Shown: positions 1 to 5,942 of the stretch, in pieces
Numbering within the stretch: position 1 is the first letter of the stretch
Layout of the letters: every line of letters starts with the position of its first letter
NCBI GenBank assembly: GCA_035462375.1
Contig: DATHUJ010000136.1
Span: 1 to 6,036 of the forward strand
DNA length: 6,036 nt
Source of the DNA: DASTQL01 sp035462375
GTDB lineage: Bacteria; Actinomycetota; Actinomycetes; Jiangellales; Jiangellaceae
Reading direction: 5' to 3'
Notes under the pieces: generated by a model
Told to the model about the DNA's origin: nothing
The model's input: only the letters and a program-made list of their open reading frames with translations
Database searches by the model: none
Translations under genes and position numbers: made by a program

Positions 1-1
1 C

Positions 2-2167
2 GAACGCCGCCTGCTGCGTGGCGTCGAGGTTCAGCGGGTTGAACGCGGTCGTCGAGACGAAGAACGCGTCGAAGTCGCCGAACTCGTAGCTGCCGGTGTT
101 GAACCCGGTGTGCGTGACGGCTGTCAGGTCGAAGCCCATCCGAGCGAGGGCGAACACCTCGTCGAACGGGGCACTGACGCCGACATGGAGCTTGTCCACC
201 GGTGCTGCACCCTGGCTCTGCGCCGCGGGTAGGTTGGTGAAGGCTACGCCGAACCGTTCCGCGGCCTCCCGGACCAGCGGCCTCGCCGAACCGGGGACGG
301 CGAACGTCCCGTCAGAGGTGCGCAAGACGGCGACGCCGTTGTCGAGCAGGAAGTTCACGGCCTGGATGCCCGCGACCGACGTGGCCACCAGCCCGTACGT
401 ACGCAGGTTGCCCGGAGCCACGGAGCCGGACGGCGACGCGGCCGTGACCGGGCGCAGCGCCCTGGCATCCAGGGTGCCCTGCGCCAGGCGGTTCACCGTG
501 GCTCCCCAGAGGTAGCCGTGGCTCCACGCCGAGATGTCGTACATCGTGTCGAACTCCTGGGTGACGTCCCGCCCGACCTCGAGGAGCATGTTCGCCAGGC
601 CGCGCTTGGCCTGCCGCATGTCCACGACGTACGAGCCGGCCCCGACGTTCTGGCCGTTCAGGCTGAACGGTCGCCAGGCGCGGTGGACCACGACATCGTT
701 GTCGATCATGAACTGGACCAGTCGTGCCGCTGCGGCGTCGTCACGCTGACCCGAACCAACGGGGATGACGTAGGCGCGGGGGTACTCCTGCAAGAAGGTG
801 TTGGCGTTGGCCTGCTCGTTGCTTTCGCAGCATGCGAGCTCCAAGGACAGCTGGTCGTCGATCGGCCGCGCAGACTCGCCGTCCACGCCGCGTCGGAACC
901 ACTCGAGCTGGTTCGCAAGCAGGTCCTCCTGGTTCTCGGTGGCGTAGTCGATGTTCGCCTCGATGGCTGCGATGCCGACCCGGGTGTTGATGTCCGCCCG
1001 GCGGTCGCGAAGTTCCGTGGTCCACCGTGGATCGTTGTTCGGGCGGCCGAGTGGGATCTCGATCGTGTGGCCGATGCTGCCGTGGTACATGGCGTACATC
1101 GGGGTGAAGATCGGCGGCCAGTCGTCCCAGCCCTCGTCCAGGTCGCGGTACGGGATGAGAGCCCGGGGGGGTGCGGGGTACGTGAGGTTTCCGGGGATGG
1201 TGCCACCCGGTCCGGTCTCGGCCGCCCACGCGGCCAGGTCGGCGCCGACGTCGCTGACGACTCGCGCCTCCATGGCCAGACCGTTGCGCAGCGCCTTGGG
1301 GATGTAGAGGTCGTACTCGTAGTTGTCGCCGTGCGGGCCGGTCGTGGGCTCGATCAACGTGGGCCACACGTAGCCGTGCATGTCGAGCATGGTGAGCGGG
1401 CTGTAGCGGACCATCTGGTCGCGCACGGCCTTCACCTCGGGCTGGGACACCGTGACGAAGTCCCGGTTCATGTCGAAGCCGTTGGTGTTCCCGCGGGTGC
1501 CGGCCACACGGCCGTCGGGGTTCATGGTCACGACGAAGGCGACGACATGCTCCTCGAGGACCTCAAGTACCTCGGGGTCGTCGGAGAAGGCGAGCTCGTC
1601 GAGCACGTCGAGGCTGGCGTCGGTGCCCTCCCACTCGTTGCCGTGGATGTTGTTGTTGATCAGCAGCGGAGTCTTCCACCCGTCATATTCGCCGGCCTCG
1701 AGCGCGGCGATGGCCGCGTCGGGGTCGTCGTAGCGCAGGTCCGACAGCCGCTGCCACTCGTCCCACTCGGCGTCGGTCATCGGGGACGTGGCGACGGCGA
1801 GGTGCAGGTCGCGCCCGAGGACGGACTCACCGATGATCTCCACGCTGATCCGATCGCTCGCCTGGAGAGCACGCAGCGCAGGCGGGATGTCGTGGTACGG
1901 GATCACCCGGATCGGGATCGAGGCGTCGTTCGGGTTGACGGGGACGTCCTCGATGACGTCGTTGCGCGGCTGGCCGGGGAGCTTGACCGACGGGGCCGGC
2001 TCGGCCGGCTGCCGTCCGGGTGCGTCGGCTGACCGTCCACGTTCCTCGGGTCCCCGCCCGAACGGGACGCCTTCCGGCGCTCCCGGTGGTTGGGCCGCCG
2101 ACAGTGGAGCCAGGGAGAGGATCAGGAGGGCCGCCATCAGGGCGGTCAGGACCCGGCGTAGCCGCAT
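2..2167 (-). CDS. Secreted M14-family zinc carboxypeptidase-like protein, partial (C-terminus beyond left edge)
   Basis: Uninterrupted frame of 722 codons from ATG at 2167 to the window edge, with no stop. GAGGAG (2174-2179) lies 6 bases before the ATG and supports this start. Residues 1-25 form a Sec signal peptide: basic MRLRR, a hydrophobic core, then LSAA before Q26. A Pro/Gly/Arg-rich linker follows to about residue 60. The M14 zinc peptidase domain spans roughly 85-400: HGNE gives zinc ligands H175 and E178, NPDGR is at 216-220, FDMNRDF ends in N234-R235-D236-F237 (substrate-carboxylate binding in the family), DMHGY supplies the third ligand H264, and TIEIPLG supplies the likely catalytic base E370. 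Residues about 430-585 carry a conserved-looking extension (YVIPVG, GSYVVDMRQAKRG, MYDISAWS). From about 588 the sequence resembles a GATase1/DJ-1-like alpha/beta domain; that is inference. The expected role is metal-dependent removal of C-terminal residues from peptides outside the cell. Substrate unknown. Confidence 0.9.
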   Translation of the reverse strand, partial: MRLRRVLTALMAALLILSLAPLSAAQPPGAPEGVPFGRGPEERGRSADAPGRQPAEPAPSVKLPGQPRNDVIEDVPVNPNDASIPIRVIPYHDIPPALRALQASDRISVEIIGESVLGRDLHLAVATSPMTDAEWDEWQRLSDLRYDDPDAAIAALEAGEYDGWKTPLLINNNIHGNEWEGTDASLDVLDELAFSDDPEVLEVLEEHVVAFVVTMNPDGRVAGTRGNTNGFDMNRDFVTVSQPEVKAVRDQMVRYSPLTMLDMHGYVWPTLIEPTTGPHGDNYEYDLYIPKALRNGLAMEARVVSDVGADLAAWAAETGPGGTIPGNLTYPAPPRALIPYRDLDEGWDDWPPIFTPMYAMYHGSIGHTIEIPLGRPNNDPRWTTELRDRRADINTRVGIAAIEANIDYATENQEDLLANQLEWFRRGVDGESARPIDDQLSLELACCESNEQANANTFLQEYPRAYVIPVGSGQRDDAAAARLVQFMIDNDVVVHRAWRPFSLNGQNVGAGSYVVDMRQAKRGLANMLLEVGRDVTQEFDTMYDISAWSHGYLWGATVNRLAQGTLDARALRPVTAASPSGSVAPGNLRTYGLVATSVAGIQAVNFLLDNGVAVLRTSDGTFAVPGSARPLVREAAERFGVAFTNLPAAQSQGAAPVDKLHVGVSAPFDEVFALARMGFDLTAVTHTGFNTGSYEFGDFDAFFVSTTAFNPLNLDATQQAAF

Positions 2168-2173
2168 GTCTCA

Positions 2174-2179
2174 CTCCTC
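2174..2179 (-). promoter_or_regulatory. Ribosome binding site of the M14 peptidase gene
   Basis: GAGGAG read on the minus strand, 6 bases before the ATG at 2167. It is a good Shine-Dalgarno match at good spacing. It decides the start in favour of this ATG over the in-frame ATG at codon 11, which would remove the basic end of the signal peptide. Confidence 0.7.
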
Positions 2180-2193
2180 GTGGACGGGGTGGT

Positions 2194-2204
2194 GACTCGG
2201 AGTC
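2194..2204. repeat. Short palindrome upstream of the peptidase gene
   Basis: GACTC-G-GAGTC, a perfect 5-bp inverted repeat around one central base, located at the predicted transcription start of the peptidase gene. The single-base loop argues against an RNA hairpin, so if functional it would be a protein-binding site. It could be chance. Confidence 0.25.
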
Positions 2205-2211
2205 CCTGGGC

Positions 2212-2240
2212 ATCTTGGTGCTCGGTGGTGGTGAGGACAA
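2212..2240 (-). promoter_or_regulatory. Candidate promoter of the M14 peptidase gene
   Basis: On the minus strand TTGTCC (2240-2235) is followed after 17 bases by CAAGAT (2217-2212), giving 4/6 and 3/6 matches to the sigma-70/SigA-type boxes. Transcription would begin near 2205, leaving a leader of about 38 bases containing the GAGGAG site. The match is modest and GC-rich DNA gives chance hits, so this is a candidate only. Confidence 0.25.
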
Positions 2241-2259
2241 GGGCATGGGCGAAATGCCC
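2241..2259 (-). terminator. Possible terminator hairpin after the EamA transporter gene
   Basis: GGGCAT (2241-2246) and ATGCCC (2254-2259) pair perfectly around a 7-base loop. On the minus strand the stem begins 6 bases after the TGA of the transporter gene. There is no U-run after it, only TTGTCC, so it would be a weak intrinsic or I-shaped terminator. It would separate the transporter from the peptidase downstream on the same strand. Confidence 0.35.
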
Positions 2260-2265
2260 CGATAC

Positions 2266-3270
2266 TCAGCAGCCGGCCGCAGACCCGCACGGCTGAACCG
2301 GCGACCGGGCCAAGCTCGCTGCCGGCACACGGGGCGCCCTTCGCCGGAGGCTTTCGACCGTCGGCGTCCGGCCACCCTCGCGAGCTGCGCCCAGTGCGCC
2401 GTACGCGATCGCGCCGACTGTGACCGCGAAGCCGACGAGCTGGACGGGCGTCAGGGCCTCGCCCAGGACCAGCCACCCCATCGCGGCACCTGTGACCGGC
2501 GCGGCCAGACCGAGCAGAGGTGGCGCCGCCGCCGGGAGGGCTCGGACGCCACGGAACCACAGGAGGAAGGCGAACCCAGTGGCGGCGATGCTGAGGTATC
2601 CCGTCCCGAGCAGGTGGGTAGTCTCGACGGCCGGCGGCGGCCCCTCGACCACGGCGGCCAGCGGCACCAGCAGGACGCTCGCCAGGAGCAGCTGCCACCC
2701 CGTGGCGGCGACGGGTGCCGACGGTGCGGGCCAGCGCTTGGTGAGCACCACGCCGAGCGCGAACGAGACATTGGCGCCGAGCGCAGCGAGCGACCCGGTC
2801 CAGTCCATCGCTGCCCCAGGACGCAGCACCACCATCGCGACGCCCGCCGCCGCGACCGCGCCCACGGCCAGCTGGACCGGGCGCGGTCGGTTCCCGGCGA
2901 CCAGCCAGGTGAGCAGGGGGACGAGCAGGGGCTGCACACCCCCGAAGGCCGCCGCCACCCCGCCCGGCAACCGGTAGACCGCCACCACGAGCAGCGGGAA
3001 GAAGGCGCCGATGCTGAGCACGGCGAGAGCGGCCTGCCGGCCCCACTCGGCCCCGCGGGGCCGCCACCGCGAGGTCATCAGGCCGACCGCCGCGAGCAGG
3101 AGGCCGGCGGGCAGGGCACGCAGCGCCGAGACGAGCAGCGGCCGGTCGTCCGGCATCAGCTCGGTGACGACCACGTACGTCGTTCCCCAGGAGACGGGGG
3201 CGGCGAGGGTCGCGATAGGCATGGCCATGGCGCGGCCGCGGAGATCCACGGGAAGAGTCTCAATGTTCAT
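2266..3270 (-). CDS. EamA/DMT-superfamily inner-membrane transporter
   Basis: A 334-residue membrane protein of the drug/metabolite transporter superfamily, probably exporting or importing a small metabolite or drug. Ten hydrophobic segments are visible at about 18-36, 44-66, 79-98, 104-124, 132-150, 157-176, 188-208, 222-241, 247-269 and 274-294, the usual 5+5 internal duplication. The second repeat has the family signature GWLVLGEALTPVQLVG; at the same place the first repeat has WLVAGNRPRPVQLAVG, with Asn127 replacing the usual Glu. Residues 295-334 are a polar, Arg/Pro-rich tail beyond the last helix; most relatives end near 290-310. The ATG at 3270 has no Shine-Dalgarno and touches the operator repeat. 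ATGs at 3228 and 3222 (residues 15 and 17) also precede helix 1, so the start is uncertain. The gene is divergent from the MarR gene, which suggests control by it. Substrate cannot be read from sequence. Confidence 0.9.
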   Translation of the reverse strand: MNIETLPVDLRGRAMAMPIATLAAPVSWGTTYVVVTELMPDDRPLLVSALRALPAGLLLAAVGLMTSRWRPRGAEWGRQAALAVLSIGAFFPLLVVAVYRLPGGVAAAFGGVQPLLVPLLTWLVAGNRPRPVQLAVGAVAAAGVAMVVLRPGAAMDWTGSLAALGANVSFALGVVLTKRWPAPSAPVAATGWQLLLASVLLVPLAAVVEGPPPAVETTHLLGTGYLSIAATGFAFLLWFRGVRALPAAAPPLLGLAAPVTGAAMGWLVLGEALTPVQLVGFAVTVGAIAYGALGAAREGGRTPTVESLRRRAPRVPAASLARSPVQPCGSAAGC

Positions 3271-3297
3271 CTAGCGAATGTCAAGAGAAATGCTAGA
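3270..3297. promoter_or_regulatory. Putative MarR operator (inverted repeat) between the divergent genes
   Basis: TCTAGC (3270-3275) and GCTAGA (3292-3297) form a perfect 6-bp inverted repeat with a 16-base spacer. Its left arm touches the start codon of the transporter gene and its right arm overlaps the -10 box of the regulator. The half-sites are AT-richer than the surrounding DNA. MarR proteins bind such dyads as dimers and commonly regulate a divergent transporter along with themselves. The repeat is seen directly; binding is inferred. Confidence 0.55.
3290..3295 (-). promoter_or_regulatory. Candidate -10 box for the EamA gene
   Basis: TAGCAT on the minus strand fits TANNNT and overlaps by two bases the divergent -10 box of the regulator and most of the right operator arm. 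Transcription would begin near 3283, about 13 bases before the ATG at 3270, leaving a leader with no ribosome binding site. No -35 match was found, so this is weak. Confidence 0.25.
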
Positions 3298-3299
3298 CT
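3291..3299 (+). promoter_or_regulatory. Extended -10 promoter for the MarR gene, leaderless start
   Basis: TGC followed by TAGACT (3294-3299) fits an extended -10 element with the TANNNT pattern. Six bases separate it from the ATG at 3306, so transcription would start at the A of the start codon. No Shine-Dalgarno is present in the short upstream stretch, which is consistent with a leaderless mRNA, a common arrangement in actinobacteria. No good -35 box is visible. Confidence 0.5.
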
Positions 3300-3305
3300 C
3301 GCCAC

Positions 3306-3818
3306 ATGAACGCCAGCCGCCGCGACGCCGTCGACGCCCTCCTCGAGCAATGGTCTCGGGAGCGACCCGACCTCGACTCCTCTCCCGTCGGTGCCATCGG
3401 CCGCATCTCCCGACTGTCCCGGCTCGTCGACCGCCACCTCGGCGAGAACTTCGCCCGCCACGGCATCGAGGCCTGGATGTACGACGTGCTGGCCACCCTC
3501 CGGCGGTCCGGCGAGCCGTACGAGCTCACGGCCGGCGACCTCGTCCGGCAGTCCATGGTCACGACCGGCGCCATCACCAACCGGGTGGACCGCCTGGAGC
3601 AGCGGGGACTGGTCACCCGAGCGCCGGGTCGCGACCGCCGGACCGTCGTCATCCGCCTGACCCGGCAGGGTCACGACCTGGTCGACGAGGTGATCGAGGG
3701 ACACCTCGGGACGGAGCGGCGGCTCCTCGCCTCGCTCACGGACCGGCAGCAAGCACAGCTCAGGGACCTGTTGCGCACCGTCCTGCTCGACCTCGGAGAT
3801 CTCGCCCCCGGCCCCTGA
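3306..3818 (+). CDS. MarR-family winged helix-turn-helix transcriptional regulator
   Basis: A 170-residue cytoplasmic DNA-binding protein, at the upper end of the usual 140-170 range. The N-terminal part (about 1-60) has RPDLDSSP followed by the GRISRLSRLVDRHL helix typical of an actinobacterial MarR subgroup. The winged helix lies at about 73-120: LTAGDLVRQ, then recognition helix TTGAITNRVDRLEQRGLV (86-103), then a wing containing the family's basic DRR (110-112) and VIRLTRQG. The C-terminal helices (about 122-162) would complete the dimer interface. No cysteine is present, so thiol-based redox sensing of the OhrR type is unlikely and a small-molecule ligand is more plausible. The gene is divergent from the EamA transporter across 35 bp with a dyad between them, so the likely role is repression of the transporter and of itself. 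The ATG at 3306 is chosen because it sits 6 bases after the -10 box. Confidence 0.92.
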   Translation: MNASRRDAVDALLEQWSRERPDLDSSPVGAIGRISRLSRLVDRHLGENFARHGIEAWMYDVLATLRRSGEPYELTAGDLVRQSMVTTGAITNRVDRLEQRGLVTRAPGRDRRTVVIRLTRQGHDLVDEVIEGHLGTERRLLASLTDRQQAQLRDLLRTVLLDLGDLAPGP

Positions 3819-3825
3819 TGGCGGA

Positions 3826-3849
3826 GGGCTGGACCGGCTAGACCAGCCC
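3826..3849. terminator. Possible bidirectional terminator between convergent marR-like gene and pckG
   Basis: GGGCTGG (3826-3832) pairs perfectly with CCAGCCC (3843-3849) around a 10-base loop. The stem begins 7 bases after the MarR stop codon (3816-3818). The loop contains the pckG stop codon (3838-3840, TAG on the minus strand). As a dyad it would form in transcripts from both sides, so it could end both genes. There is no U-run on either side, hence moderate confidence. Confidence 0.4.
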
Positions 3850-5661
3850 GAGCCTCAGCTTCAGGCCGTCCAGCTCGGCCCACAGCAGCGTCGGGAGCTG
3901 GGTGCCGAACTTGTCGAACCACTCCTGGATCTGCGGGACCTCCGCCTTCCACTCCTCCTCGTCGACGGTGAGGCAGGCGGCGAGCCGCTCCGGCTCGAGG
4001 TCGAGGCCCTCGGTGTCCAGAGCGTCGGGGGTGGGCACCCAGCCGATCGCAGTCTCGGTGGCCGTGGCCCGCCCCTCGAGCCGTTCGATGACCCACTTGA
4101 GGACGCGGGAGTTCTCCCCGAAGCCGGGCCACAAGAAGGAGCGGTCCTCGGCGCGACGGAACCAGTTGACGTAGAAGATCTTCGGCAGCTTGGTGGCGTC
4201 GGCCTCCTTACCGAGGGTGATCCAGTGGCTGAAGTAGTCGCCGGCGTTGTAGCCGATGAACGGCAGCATGGCCATCGGGTCACGACGTACCACACCCACC
4301 TTGCCAGCGGCGGCCGCAGTGGTCTCGGACGACAGGGTTGCCCCCAGGAAGACACCGTGGATCCAGTCCCGCGCCTCGGTCACCAGCGGGACGGTCGAGG
4401 CGCGGCGGCCCCCGAAGAGGATCGCCGAGATCGGTACGCCGCGCGGGTCCTCGTACTCCGCGGCGATGATCGGGCACTGGGTGATCGGCGTGCAGAAGCG
4501 GGAGTTCGGGTGCGAGGACGGCTCGTCGGAGTCCGGCGTCCAATCCCGCCCCTTCCAGTCGACCAGGTGTGCAGGGGGCTCCTTGGTCATGCCCTCCCAC
4601 CAGATGTCGCCGTCGTCGGTCCGGGCGACGTTGGTGAAGAGCGAGTTGCCCTTCGCCACGGTGCGCATGGCGTTGGGATTGGTGTGCCAGCCCGTCCCCG
4701 GCGCGACGCCGAAGAGCCCGTACTCGGGGTTGAGGGCGTAGAGCCGCCCGTCGGAGCCGAAGCGCATCCAGGCGATGTCGTCGCCGAGGGTCTCGACCTT
4801 CCAGCTCGGGATCGTCGGCTCGAGCATGGCCAGGTTGGTCTTGCCACACGCAGAGGGGAATGCGGCCGCCACGTAGTAGACCTTCTGCTCCGGTGAGGTC
4901 AGCTTGAGAATCAGCATGTGCTCGGCGAGCCAGCCCTCGTCACGGGCCATCACCGAGGCGATGCGCAGCGAGTAGCACTTCTTGCCGAGCAGCGAGTTCC
5001 CGCCGTACCCCGACCCGTATGACCAGATCATCCGCTCCTCGGGGAACTGGGTGATGTACTTCGTGTCGTTGCACGGCCACGGCACGTCGTCCTGGCCGGG
5101 CTCGAGGGGTGCGCCGACCGAGTGGAGGCAGGGGACGAAGGGCGTCTCGTCACCCATGCGCTCGAGGACGTGGCTGCCCATCCGGGTCATGATCCGCATC
5201 GACGCGACGACATAGGCGGAGTCGGTGATCTCCACGCCGAACATGGGCTCCGCCGCGGTCAATGGGCCCATGCAGAACGGCACGACGTACATCGTCCGGC
5301 CGCGCATGCACCCCCGGTAGTGCTCGGTCATCTCGGCCTTCATCTCCACCGGGTCCCGCCAGTTGTTGGTCGGGCCGGCGTCCTCCTCCCGGACGGAGCA
5401 GATGAAGGTCCGCTCCTCGACCCTGGCCACGTCGGTGGGGTCGGTCCGGGCCAGGAAGGAGTTGGGCTTCGCGGCTGGGTCGAGGCGCTCGAGGGTCCCC
5501 GCCTCGACCAGCTCGTCCGTCAGCCGGGTCCACTCCTCGTCGGAGCCGTCACACCAGTACACCCGGTCGGGTTGGGTGAGCTCGGCGACCTCTGCAACCC
5601 AGTCGAGCAGCCGCTGATGGGTCGTGGGGGCGCTGGTCTGGGGGGTCGTGTCGGTCGTCAT
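3838..5661 (-). CDS. pckG: Phosphoenolpyruvate carboxykinase, GTP-dependent (EC 4.1.1.32)
   Basis: Cytoplasmic enzyme converting oxaloacetate and GTP to phosphoenolpyruvate, CO2 and GDP, the entry step of gluconeogenesis and a PEP/oxaloacetate node enzyme. From ATG at 5661 it has 607 residues, the normal length of bacterial GTP-PEPCKs. Family landmarks are intact: LARTDPTDVAR near 70-80, GRTMYVVPFCMGP and MRIMTRMGSHVLERMG, SGYGGNSLLGKKC with substrate-loop Y219 and Mn ligand K228, Mn ligand H248 in AEHMLIL, the P-loop/active-site motif FPSACGKTN with C272 and K274, and TLGDDIAWM with Mn-binding D295. The nucleotide-binding segment ALNPEYGLFGVAPGTG follows. Spacing between these residues matches that of the animal enzyme. 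The frame extends to a GTG at 5673, but AAAGG then abuts that codon with no spacing, so ATG is preferred. The gene is convergent with the MarR gene and appears monocistronic. Confidence 0.97.
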   Translation of the reverse strand: MTTDTTPQTSAPTTHQRLLDWVAEVAELTQPDRVYWCDGSDEEWTRLTDELVEAGTLERLDPAAKPNSFLARTDPTDVARVEERTFICSVREEDAGPTNNWRDPVEMKAEMTEHYRGCMRGRTMYVVPFCMGPLTAAEPMFGVEITDSAYVVASMRIMTRMGSHVLERMGDETPFVPCLHSVGAPLEPGQDDVPWPCNDTKYITQFPEERMIWSYGSGYGGNSLLGKKCYSLRIASVMARDEGWLAEHMLILKLTSPEQKVYYVAAAFPSACGKTNLAMLEPTIPSWKVETLGDDIAWMRFGSDGRLYALNPEYGLFGVAPGTGWHTNPNAMRTVAKGNSLFTNVARTDDGDIWWEGMTKEPPAHLVDWKGRDWTPDSDEPSSHPNSRFCTPITQCPIIAAEYEDPRGVPISAILFGGRRASTVPLVTEARDWIHGVFLGATLSSETTAAAAGKVGVVRRDPMAMLPFIGYNAGDYFSHWITLGKEADATKLPKIFYVNWFRRAEDRSFLWPGFGENSRVLKWVIERLEGRATATETAIGWVPTPDALDTEGLDLEPERLAACLTVDEEEWKAEVPQIQEWFDKFGTQLPTLLWAELDGLKLRLGLV

Positions 5662-5672
5662 CGGCGTCGTCA

Positions 5673-5678
5673 CCCTTT
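5673..5678 (-). promoter_or_regulatory. Shine-Dalgarno site deciding the pckG start
   Basis: AAAGGG on the minus strand ends 11 bases before the ATG at 5661, but its last G is the first base of the in-frame GTG at 5673. A ribosome cannot use it for that GTG, so it favours the ATG despite slightly long spacing. Confidence 0.45.
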
Positions 5679-5720
5679 CGCGTCAGTCGCTCCGTCCGCC
5701 CGACCCACCGGCGCTGGGGG

Positions 5721-5734
5721 ACCCGGGAACGGGT
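5721..5734. repeat. Small hairpin, ACCCG stem, in the pckG upstream region
   Basis: ACCCG (5721-5725) and CGGGT (5730-5734) pair around GGAA; in the pckG (minus-strand) transcript the loop is TTCC. If transcription starts upstream, this would be in the pckG leader about 60 bases before the start codon. Short, possibly chance. Confidence 0.25.
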
Positions 5735-5747
5735 GTACGCAACCAGA

Positions 5748-5757
5748 CCCGTACGGG
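5748..5757. repeat. Perfect 10-bp palindrome upstream of pckG
   Basis: CCCGTACGGG is fully self-complementary with no loop. It suits a dimeric regulator better than an RNA hairpin. It lies about 87 bases before the pckG ATG. Function unknown; GC-rich 10-mers like this also arise by chance. Confidence 0.3.
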
Positions 5758-5838
5758 GTGCCGCGCGGGCCGGATCGCGGGATGTGGTGCACGTTACGCC
5801 GCTTGTCTCACATGATGGGAGGGCCTTTGGTCGTGAAG

Positions 5839-5870
5839 CCGCTGACAAGGTCGGCAGGACTTGTCGACGG
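5839..5870. repeat. Inverted repeat with GACAAG/CTTGTC arms upstream of pckG
   Basis: GACAAG (5844-5849) and CTTGTC (5860-5865) form a perfect 6-bp dyad with a 10-base spacer. After a two-base mismatch the outer CCG (5839-5841) and CGG (5868-5870) pair again. A third copy of the half-site, CTTGTC, lies at 5802-5807. This could be a regulator binding site for pckG or a hairpin after the gene upstream. The repeat is seen directly; its role is inferred. Confidence 0.4.
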
Positions 5871-5942
5871 CTTGCCAGATCAGCGCAAGGCCTTTCGTGG
5901 ACGGTCGGGTCTGCCGCACCATCTCCGCCGGTCGGGAGCAGG

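Larger units (their letters stand above)
5674..5942. other. Non-coding upstream region of pckG
   Basis: About 270 bases between pckG and the next gene, with no convincing coding frame on either strand. It holds several inverted repeats listed separately and a weak TANNNT box (TAACGT, minus strand, plus-strand positions 5792-5797) that could be a pckG -10 with a leader of about 120 bases. No recognisable -35 box accompanies it. A half-site TGTGA lies just upstream on the minus strand, but the second half of a CRP/GlxR-type site is missing. Any pckG control would be expected here. Confidence 0.5.

Noticed and set aside
518..2032. 504-codon open frame on the plus strand
   Set aside because: Its translation is low-complexity (Val/Arg/Asp-rich, no recognisable fold) and it lies opposite the M14 peptidase, whose motifs and signal peptide are clear. 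It is an antisense shadow typical of high-GC DNA.
2171..3067. 298-codon minus-strand frame overlapping the EamA gene
   Set aside because: An out-of-frame version of the transporter; Arg/Gly-rich with no membrane pattern, whereas the 2266-3270 frame gives ten helices and the family signatures.
3279..3284. TTGACA on the minus strand as a -35 box for the EamA gene
   Set aside because: A -10 box 16-18 bases downstream would fall inside the gene around 3256-3262, where no TANNNT-like sequence is present. It would only fit if the true start were an internal ATG, and even then the -10 is missing.
2020..3309. 429-codon open frame on the plus strand
   Set aside because: Gly/Arg/Gln/Glu-rich antisense translation opposite the EamA transporter and the start of the peptidase. 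It has no motifs and runs through both intergenic regions, so it is a shadow.
4225..4896. 223-codon plus-strand frame inside pckG
   Set aside because: Antisense to the strongly conserved catalytic region of PEP carboxykinase; Arg/Val/Gly-rich and without recognisable features.
5811..5815. TGTGA half-site (within CATGTGAG on the minus strand) as a CRP/GlxR site
   Set aside because: The matching TCACA half at the proper 6-base spacing is absent, so it does not form the full palindrome.
5549..5848. 99-codon minus-strand frame across the pckG start
   Set aside because: It overlaps pckG out of frame, lacks a ribosome binding site and recognisable features, and its downstream half is a shadow of pckG codons.
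5902..5936. Direct repeat CGGTCGGG (5902-5909 and 5929-5936)
   Set aside because: Eight GC-rich bases repeated once in this composition are not significant; no third copy or regular spacing.
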